NCBI GenBank assembly: GCA_025353525.1
Contig: JANXOO010000992.1
Location: 1-11,111 of the forward strand
DNA: 11,111 bases
Direction of reading: 5' to 3'
Source of the DNA: Schlesneria sp.
GTDB lineage: Bacteria > Planctomycetota > Planctomycetia > Planctomycetales > Planctomycetaceae
Positions 6,395-11,111 of this stretch are shown here, piece after piece (positions within the stretch are counted from its first letter, which is position 1; each line of letters starts with the position of its first letter). The notes below the pieces were generated by a model that saw only the letters and a program-made list of their open reading frames with translations, was not told the origin of the DNA and searched no databases. The translations under genes and the position numbers were made by a program.

Positions 6395-6976
6395 TCAGGT
6401 GTGGTCACTTTCGGTTTCGGTCGCGGCGTGACCCTCTGTCGCTTCGGCAATCGCGGCTTCAAGTTGATTCAGCTTGCGGTAGCCGTTGAACCCCTGAATC
6501 ATCGAAAACAGTGCGTATCCGTGGAACGCGGCACTCAAAAAATCGCCGATGACGAGATAGAGCAAACCGTCCAGAACGTACAGGAACATTCCGATACCGA
6601 AGATCCACAAAAACCGCTTTCGGGATAACCAGCCAAAGACTGCAACGATGACCGAGACAAATACCGAAAAGCCGATTGCAAACAGCATCAACGTTGTCGC
6701 GGCGTCGGGGTGATCTTTCCCAATGCCGGCCGCGATCACATCAACGATCACTGTGATTGCAAGCCCAACGATAAAATGCCGATCACCGCCACTATGCAGT
6801 ATCGCCGTGTTGACCAATGAAAGCCCGGCGATCCAGTAGAACCAGCTCGCCCCCGAGTTCCCGGCAGCCTGAAATGCGGCGGCCGCCTGATTGATGTTCT
6901 CAACAACATTCCCAACGTGTTCTTCGTCTGATGTGTGAGTCGTGTCGGGAGCGGGATCGTTGGCTGCGTCAGTCAT
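6395..6976 (-). CDS. Conserved-looking five-helix membrane protein of unknown function
   Basis: A 193-residue polytopic inner-membrane protein that I do not recognise. A polar, acidic N-terminus (1-40, with an AAAAFQAAG helix) precedes about five hydrophobic segments: 43-62 (ASWFYWIAGLSLVNTAIL), 67-85, 92-115, 121-143 and 147-166. The C-terminal tail is charged and Ala/Glu-rich. There are no Cys residues or obvious catalytic motifs; His61, Asp65 and Asp79 lie near the membrane. ATG 6976 is supported by AGGAC about 7 nt upstream. It starts 33 bp after the mqnE stop on the same strand, so the two are probably co-transcribed. Whether it is linked to menaquinone biology is unknown. Confidence 0.75.
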   Translation of the reverse strand: MTDAANDPAPDTTHTSDEEHVGNVVENINQAAAAFQAAGNSGASWFYWIAGLSLVNTAILHSGGDRHFIVGLAITVIVDVIAAGIGKDHPDAATTLMLFAIGFSVFVSVIVAVFGWLSRKRFLWIFGIGMFLYVLDGLLYLVIGDFLSAAFHGYALFSMIQGFNGYRKLNQLEAAIAEATEGHAATETESDHT

Positions 6977-7009
6977 GTTTGAGTCCTGAAAGAAGGGTGA
7001 CGCCGCAGT

Positions 7010-8146
7010 CTACCCTGCCATCAAAGGTTCGCCAACCGTCCATTGGGCTCCGTCGCGTATGACTCGTCGGTAAAGCGTATCTCGTTCGACCGGTTCACGA
7101 CCTGATTCGCGGATCAGCCGGTGCAGATGTTCGACGCTCAAACCTTCGGGTGTTTTGGCACCGGCGTCGTGGTAGATGATCTCGTGAACGACTGTCCCGT
7201 CGATGTCGTCAGCACCGAACCCGAGTGCAACTTGCGCGATCTGTTCGCCCAACATAATCCAGTAGGCTTTGATATGATCGAAGTTGTCGAGCATGATTCT
7301 TGAGAGCGCAATCATTCGCAGATCCATTGAACCTGTTGGTTTAATAATCTGGTCCAGACCGGTGTTTTCCGGATGAAACGCCAGCGGAATAAACGTCTGG
7401 AACCCGTGCGTCTCGTCTTGCAGAGCGCGTAACTGGCACAAATGATCGATCCGGTGTTTTGCCTGCTCGATGTGCCCGTACAACATCGTCGCGTTCGAGC
7501 GAAGACCTGCCACGTGAGCGGCACGATGCACGGCGATCCAGTTCACTGAATCCGCTTTATGCTCGCACAATTGATCGCGGACTTCCGGATGAAAAATCTC
7601 TGCACCGCCGCCGGGCATGCTGCCCAGTCCCGCGTCGACCATCTCTTTCAGAACCCATTCGATTGACTGCTTCGTGATAAAACTGAACCAGCCAATTTCA
7701 ACGGCCGTCCAGGCCTTGATATGGATTTCGGGACAGGTTTCGTGAAGGACCCGGACGATGTTCAGGTACCAGTCGAATTTCTTCTGATGGTGCAGGCCAC
7801 CGACAACATGGATTTCCGTCGCACCGTTGGAACGGGCTTCAAGAATTCGTTCGCGGAGCATCTCGTCGCTGAAGACGTATGCTTTTTCGGCTTTCAGATC
7901 GGCACGAAACGCACAGAACCGGCAGCGGTAAACACATACGTTGGTCGGGTTCAAATGGACGTTCGTATTGTAATACGCAAAGTTCCCGTTCTTGCGTTCG
8001 CGAATTGTGTTGGCGAGTCGCCCCAGCGTCAACAAGTCGGCCTTTTCGTCAAGAAAGACTCCTTCATCGAACGAAATCCGCTCGCCCGCCAGGATTTTTC
8101 GCTCGAGTTTTTTCATTGTGTCGTCGGTCATCATCGTCGCGCTCAT
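7010..8146 (-). CDS. mqnE: Aminofutalosine synthase, radical SAM enzyme of menaquinone synthesis
   Basis: This enzyme joins SAM-derived adenosine to 3-[(1-carboxyvinyl)oxy]benzoate, giving aminofutalosine in the futalosine route to menaquinone. It acts in the cytoplasm. The 378-residue length is typical. The radical-SAM cluster is CVYRCRFC (C71, C75, C78, Cx3Cx2C) after LNPTNV. The SAM region has EIHVVGGLHHQKKFDWYLNI (111-130), followed by GGGAEIFHPEVRDQLC (179-194), SNATMLYGHIE (217-227) and FIPLAFHPENTGL (252-264). The GGLH and GGGAEIF segments favour MqnE over the related cyclase MqnC. No other mqn gene is in the window, so the pathway genes appear scattered. Start ATG 8146 has only a weak GAAG site; internal ATGs at 8134 and 8131 are alternatives. 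It lies upstream of the five-helix membrane gene and divergent from an antiporter-like subunit. Confidence 0.92.
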   Translation of the reverse strand: MSATMMTDDTMKKLERKILAGERISFDEGVFLDEKADLLTLGRLANTIRERKNGNFAYYNTNVHLNPTNVCVYRCRFCAFRADLKAEKAYVFSDEMLRERILEARSNGATEIHVVGGLHHQKKFDWYLNIVRVLHETCPEIHIKAWTAVEIGWFSFITKQSIEWVLKEMVDAGLGSMPGGGAEIFHPEVRDQLCEHKADSVNWIAVHRAAHVAGLRSNATMLYGHIEQAKHRIDHLCQLRALQDETHGFQTFIPLAFHPENTGLDQIIKPTGSMDLRMIALSRIMLDNFDHIKAYWIMLGEQIAQVALGFGADDIDGTVVHEIIYHDAGAKTPEGLSVEHLHRLIRESGREPVERDTLYRRVIRDGAQWTVGEPLMAG

Positions 8147-8447
8147 CTTCGCAGAATAAATCAGGAGACAGTGTTGCGAGTATCGTAGTCACCTGCTGCC
8201 TGTTCGGCTACCAGACAACGCCGCTTCCGTAATTACGGTGTCTTCATTTTCATTCGGTCCGCTTCTCGCTGGTGGTAGCATCGTTTATTCTGCTCGCGGC
8301 CCGGAATGATGCTTTGTTTGTGAGTCCGTATCCGCGTTCGATACGGATACACCGCGGTGAACGCAATTTTCAGCATTTGCCGGGGTTTCCAATGGCATCA
8401 ATTCAGACCGCGCGAAGTTTAGCATCATTGCAAAGGATGGCGACTCG
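8147..8447. promoter_or_regulatory. Divergent promoter region with palindromes (mqnE / antiporter-like gene)
   Basis: This 301-bp region must hold both promoters; boxes could not be placed confidently. Visible elements are: a perfect 12-bp palindrome CCGTAATTACGG at 8227-8238; a dyad GTATCCG/CGGATAC (8328-8334 and 8344-8350), with an alternative pairing CGTATC/GATACG (8327-8332 and 8340-8345); and a 10-bp inverted pair GCAGAATAAA (8151-8160) and TTTATTCTGC (8284-8293) that brackets most of the spacer. These are candidate regulator sites, not proven ones. No gene or RNA gene is seen. Confidence 0.45.
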
Positions 8448-10253
8448 ATGACCTGGCTGACTTCACTGCGGGACCAACTGCCTCTGTTGCTGGTCATGTC
8501 ACCGGTGATCGGATTCGCGGTGGCGTGCCTGGCATCGAAGTTCGAGCCCGATTTGATTCGGCCCCTTTCGATTTCAAATGCGGTATGCACCCTGCTGATC
8601 CTCGTTGGAATCGGATGGCAGTTTGAAGCCGATTTGGCCGCTGATGCCGAAATCGTCCGCCTCGCAAAACGTGAGATCGCGGCATCGAATCCCGACAATT
8701 TGTCGATCGACGAAGTCCATCGGACGCTGGATCGACGGCGTGTTGATCGGATTGGTCGACAGTGGTTCGCGGTCGATGGTCTCAACATCATTCCCATTCT
8801 CCTGCTCGCAGCGACAACACTCGTTGCGATTTGGGGGATTGATCCCGTACGCGGCAAGATCTCGATCCAGACATCGAAAAGTGGAGTTGCCGGGGACGCA
8901 TCGACGACCGGCGATTCAACAGATTCCCCGGCCAGTCGCGGGTCACTGTCGCATTTCGGGAAAGAGGAATCGTCGGGCGTCAAGTCGTCGAACGTGCGTC
9001 GGATCGAGCCGTTTTTCTATCCGATCGCATTGCTCTATGAGGCTGCGTCGCTGGGAGTTCTGACAGGTTACGATGTCAGAGCATTCCTGATGGCATCGGC
9101 GTCGAGCGCATTGACAATGAGTGTCATGATTGCTCGTTGGGGGAATTCGGAACGACGGAGTCACGCCAGCCGGTTTTTGTTTGCGCAAGCTGGCGGCGGT
9201 GCCCTTATTGCATTTGGCCTGTCGATGGTTGTTGTGGCCGTCCCGTGGATGAAGATGCAAGATGCAGCGACTCAGCCAACCCTCTCGTGGCAGATCGCCA
9301 GTATCACTCACGATATCCAGAAGTGGACGACACGCAACGAACTGGCGTTTCACTATGTCAGCGAAGTCTTTCCGTGGATGTTGCTGATCCTGTCACTGGG
9401 GTTTGCTATCCAGTCGGGACTCTTCCCGTTTCATTCCTGGCAAATCGGTGTGATCAGTGGAGCTCGTCCCGCGATCGCCGCACTTTTTATTGCAGGAACA
9501 CTTTCGGCCAGTTGTATAGGCTGGCTCAGGTTCGTGTTGCCGCTCGCACCCGATTTGCTGGCGGCGTTTGACATGTGGCTGGTGATTCCATCGCTGGGGA
9601 GTGCGTTGTGGGGAGCGATTCTTGCGGTGGTTGCTCGTGATCGCCGTGAACGTATCGCTCTGGTTCAGCTCAGCTTTCTCGGAATTTCGCTGCTCGGCTG
9701 CTACTGCTTTTCCCGGATCGGAATGAGTGCCATGTGGCTCATGCAACAGCAACTGACCGCCACGTTCTGCACCATACTTCTGCTGCTCGAATTTCATGAT
9801 GCTTCGGCAGGAGGCCACCGGATGTCAGAGACGATACCGACCGGACTTTTGTCGAATCGACGGACAACGCTGCTGATGTTGTGCATCCCGGCCGTCGGAT
9901 TGTTTGCCAGCGGGTTCGCGATCCAGTCCGAGCTTCTGCGCGAGGACCTGCTGATGACCTTAAGCCCAACCGCGGTCGTTCTGCTTCTCGCCCTTGCCAT
10001 GTATCGGGAATTTGATCGTCCTTACGAGCCGTCTGTCGACGGACACTCGGAATTTCAGACACAGAACCCGGTTTGGTTTGCATTGCTGGTCATGGGGCTG
10101 CTGTCCTTCATTGTCAATCTTGTGCCAGGTTTGCCGCTGCACCTGTCCGAAACGGAATTCGCGCGTATCTTTCGGCGCATCGAGCGAATCGCTCCGGCAG
10201 TTTCCGCAGAAATTCCGACAAATGAGCCCGAATCGCCTCCTGAAAACGACTAA
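8448..10253 (+). CDS. Divergent NuoL/NuoM-type (Mrp/complex I antiporter-like) membrane subunit
   Basis: A 601-residue polytopic protein with about 14 hydrophobic segments, related to the proton-translocating subunits of NADH dehydrogenase and Mrp antiporters. Recognisable blocks, in order: FFYPIALLYEAASLGVLTGYD (189-209); AQAGGGALIAFGL (246-258); GFAIQSGLFPFHSW (318-331), matching the family's K-x-P-x-x-PFHTWL; ALFIAGTLSASCIGWLRF (345-362), matching LLKxGxYGLLRF; and RDRRERIALVQLSFLG (397-412), matching DLKRLIAYSSxxHMG. Residues 136-186 form a polar Ser/Gly/Thr-rich linker not usual for the family. By hand alignment, the classic channel residues are replaced (see findings). The start at ATG 8448 has AAAGGA about 10 nt upstream. 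It is a single gene with no other complex I subunit adjacent, divergent from mqnE. It could be an accessory or degenerate subunit, or a DabB-like transport partner. Confidence 0.82.
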   Translation: MTWLTSLRDQLPLLLVMSPVIGFAVACLASKFEPDLIRPLSISNAVCTLLILVGIGWQFEADLAADAEIVRLAKREIAASNPDNLSIDEVHRTLDRRRVDRIGRQWFAVDGLNIIPILLLAATTLVAIWGIDPVRGKISIQTSKSGVAGDASTTGDSTDSPASRGSLSHFGKEESSGVKSSNVRRIEPFFYPIALLYEAASLGVLTGYDVRAFLMASASSALTMSVMIARWGNSERRSHASRFLFAQAGGGALIAFGLSMVVVAVPWMKMQDAATQPTLSWQIASITHDIQKWTTRNELAFHYVSEVFPWMLLILSLGFAIQSGLFPFHSWQIGVISGARPAIAALFIAGTLSASCIGWLRFVLPLAPDLLAAFDMWLVIPSLGSALWGAILAVVARDRRERIALVQLSFLGISLLGCYCFSRIGMSAMWLMQQQLTATFCTILLLLEFHDASAGGHRMSETIPTGLLSNRRTTLLMLCIPAVGLFASGFAIQSELLREDLLMTLSPTAVVLLLALAMYREFDRPYEPSVDGHSEFQTQNPVWFALLVMGLLSFIVNLVPGLPLHLSETEFARIFRRIERIAPAVSAEIPTNEPESPPEND

Positions 10254-10393
10254 AATGGGGTGATTTCGCTCAACCTTTCCGATTATTCCGATTATGACTT
10301 CAGGCCGGATGTTTCTGGCGTCGATGAGGATCACGGGCCGTTCTGTTTTCTCGTCTGCCGCTCCGGTTGTTGGAAAATCGAGGAGTTTCGTTC
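10254..10393. other. Spacer with leader of the secreted repeat protein gene
   Basis: A 140-bp gap between two plus-strand genes. It contains a short direct repeat (CCGATTATT/CCGATTATG, about 10278-10295) and the AGGAG ribosome-binding site (10381-10385), 8 nt before the next start codon. No clear intrinsic terminator for the upstream gene is seen. Confidence 0.5.
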
Positions 10394-11111
10394 ATGAAAC
10401 ACACAGTATTGGGATGTTTGACGCTCGCGGGCCTTGCCAGCATGCTGCCAACCGACGGATATGCGCAGATGTTCGCACCCGCTGGTCATGCCAATTGCAC
10501 GATCTCGCAAACCCGGCCTGTCGTCACAACGCAGCTTCGCCCGCAACAGGTGACGGCGTATTGCGAAGTCGTTGAAACACAGGTCACTCAAAAGCAGGTT
10601 GTCGAAAACGTTCCGGTCACAACTTGCAAGAATGTCACCGTGGATGAAGGAAGCTTCCAATCGGTCTGGGTTCCGAAACCGGTCACAAAACAGGTTGCGC
10701 AGACGATGATTCAACAGCAAGTGAAGACAGTGTCGGTCCCGGTCCAGGTAAGGCGACGGGTTCCGTCGACAGTCACTCGGATGGTCCCGGTTCAGTCGGT
10801 TCAATACGTGACAGAACAGGTACCAGTGCAGGCGACTGCAATGGCATCGAGCTGCGATACTTGTGGCGGCGGTGGAATGGCATTTGCGCCGACAGCCTCA
10901 TTTCAGACAGGTTTCCTGCCGCAGACATACCAGCCGACACCATTGATGTCTTCTGCGTTCATTCCTTCGATGCCGGCGATCAATGTTCCGACGTCACAAA
11001 CCGCGATGTCGGCGTCGCCTGTTTCACGATCGGAATCGGTTCGCCCCCGTGTGAGTTCGTATGAATCAGATTCTGATTCGTACGAACCGGTCCGGGCTCG
11101 CGGTGTCCCCG
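10394..11111 (+). CDS. Secreted Val/Thr/Gln-repeat protein, YTV-like envelope protein (3' end outside window)
   Basis: The first 239 residues of an exported protein; no stop occurs before the window edge. Residues 1-24 are a signal peptide (MKHTVLGCLTLAGLASMLPT, then DGYA with likely cleavage before Q25). Residues about 43-147 are imperfect short repeats rich in Val, Thr, Gln and Pro, such as VVETQVTQKQVVENVPV, VWVPKPVTKQ, VKTVSVPVQVRRRVPSTV and VQYVTEQVPVQ. These resemble the YTV repeats of planctomycete cell-envelope proteins. Next come a small CDTCGGGG motif (C154, C157), a Pro/Met/Ser-rich low-complexity stretch, and an acidic SYESDSDSYEP segment. C35, C57, C78, C154 and C157 could form disulfides. 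ATG 10394 is strongly supported by AGGAG at 8-nt spacing and by the signal peptide. An envelope or surface structural role is an inference; family membership is probable, not certain. Confidence 0.8.
   Translation, partial: MKHTVLGCLTLAGLASMLPTDGYAQMFAPAGHANCTISQTRPVVTTQLRPQQVTAYCEVVETQVTQKQVVENVPVTTCKNVTVDEGSFQSVWVPKPVTKQVAQTMIQQQVKTVSVPVQVRRRVPSTVTRMVPVQSVQYVTEQVPVQATAMASSCDTCGGGGMAFAPTASFQTGFLPQTYQPTPLMSSAFIPSMPAINVPTSQTAMSASPVSRSESVRPRVSSYESDSDSYEPVRARGVP
11056..11086. repeat. Near-perfect inverted repeat within coding sequence
   Basis: Arms 11056-11070 (TTCGTATGAATCAGA) and 11072-11086 (TCTGATTCGTACGAA) match at 14 of 15 positions around a single T. They lie inside the secreted repeat-protein gene and encode the near-palindromic peptide YESDSDSYE. 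Confidence 0.7.

Noticed and set aside
8285..8983. 232-codon minus-strand frame opposite the antiporter-like gene
   Set aside because: Ser/Arg-rich antisense shadow of a membrane protein with clear family blocks.
10394..10420. Lipoprotein signal in the secreted repeat protein (LGC at residues 6-8)
   Set aside because: The cysteine is too close to the N-terminus and lies before the hydrophobic core, so a standard signal peptide cleaved after GYA fits better.

Overview
The window looks like chromosomal DNA of a planctomycete (Planctomycetota). This rests on protein style, not on a database search. The indicators are a twin-arginine-exported Gfo/Idh/MocA oxidoreductase, a secreted Val/Thr/Gln-repeat protein resembling planctomycete YTV-type envelope proteins, futalosine-pathway menaquinone synthesis, many small convergent or divergent single-gene units, and dispersed-looking hairpin repeats between genes. 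No tRNA, rRNA, CRISPR array, transposase or phage gene was recognised.

Layout. 1-461 (-): 5' part of histidyl-tRNA synthetase. 462-761: spacer with three 22-bp imperfect tandem repeats. 762-1205 (-): small Cys-rich YkgJ-type protein. 1206-1621: divergent spacer with two perfect 8-bp-arm inverted repeats. 1622-2920 (+): Tat-exported Gfo/Idh/MocA oxidoreductase. Its end overlaps by 17 bp the convergent gene 2904-3461 (-), a SHOCT-like/coiled-coil/two-helix membrane protein. 3462-4115: gene-free, with a long REP-like hairpin. 4116-4940 (+): SPFH/band-7 membrane protein. 4941-5217: a three-layer nested inverted repeat. 5218-5880 (+): HAD phosphatase/phosphomutase, convergent (4 bp apart) with 5885-6319 (-), a VOC/glyoxalase-fold protein. 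6395-6976 (-): five-helix membrane protein just downstream of mqnE, 7010-8146 (-), the radical-SAM aminofutalosine synthase of menaquinone synthesis. 8147-8447: divergent spacer with palindromes. 8448-10253 (+): a divergent NuoL/M-type antiporter-like membrane protein. 10394-end (+): secreted repeat protein, cut by the window edge.

How the genes relate. Most are independent housekeeping or envelope genes. The one plausible functional link is mqnE (quinone synthesis) divergent from the complex-I-like membrane subunit, which would normally belong to a quinone-reducing or proton-translocating complex. By hand alignment to the remembered NuoM consensus, that subunit keeps the fold signatures but has non-ionisable residues at all four classic proton-channel positions. 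This is the most interesting protein-level observation here. The nested repeat at 5082-5196, the hairpin at 3619-3681 and the 22-bp repeats are the most interesting non-coding structures. I saw no convincing multi-gene novel system.
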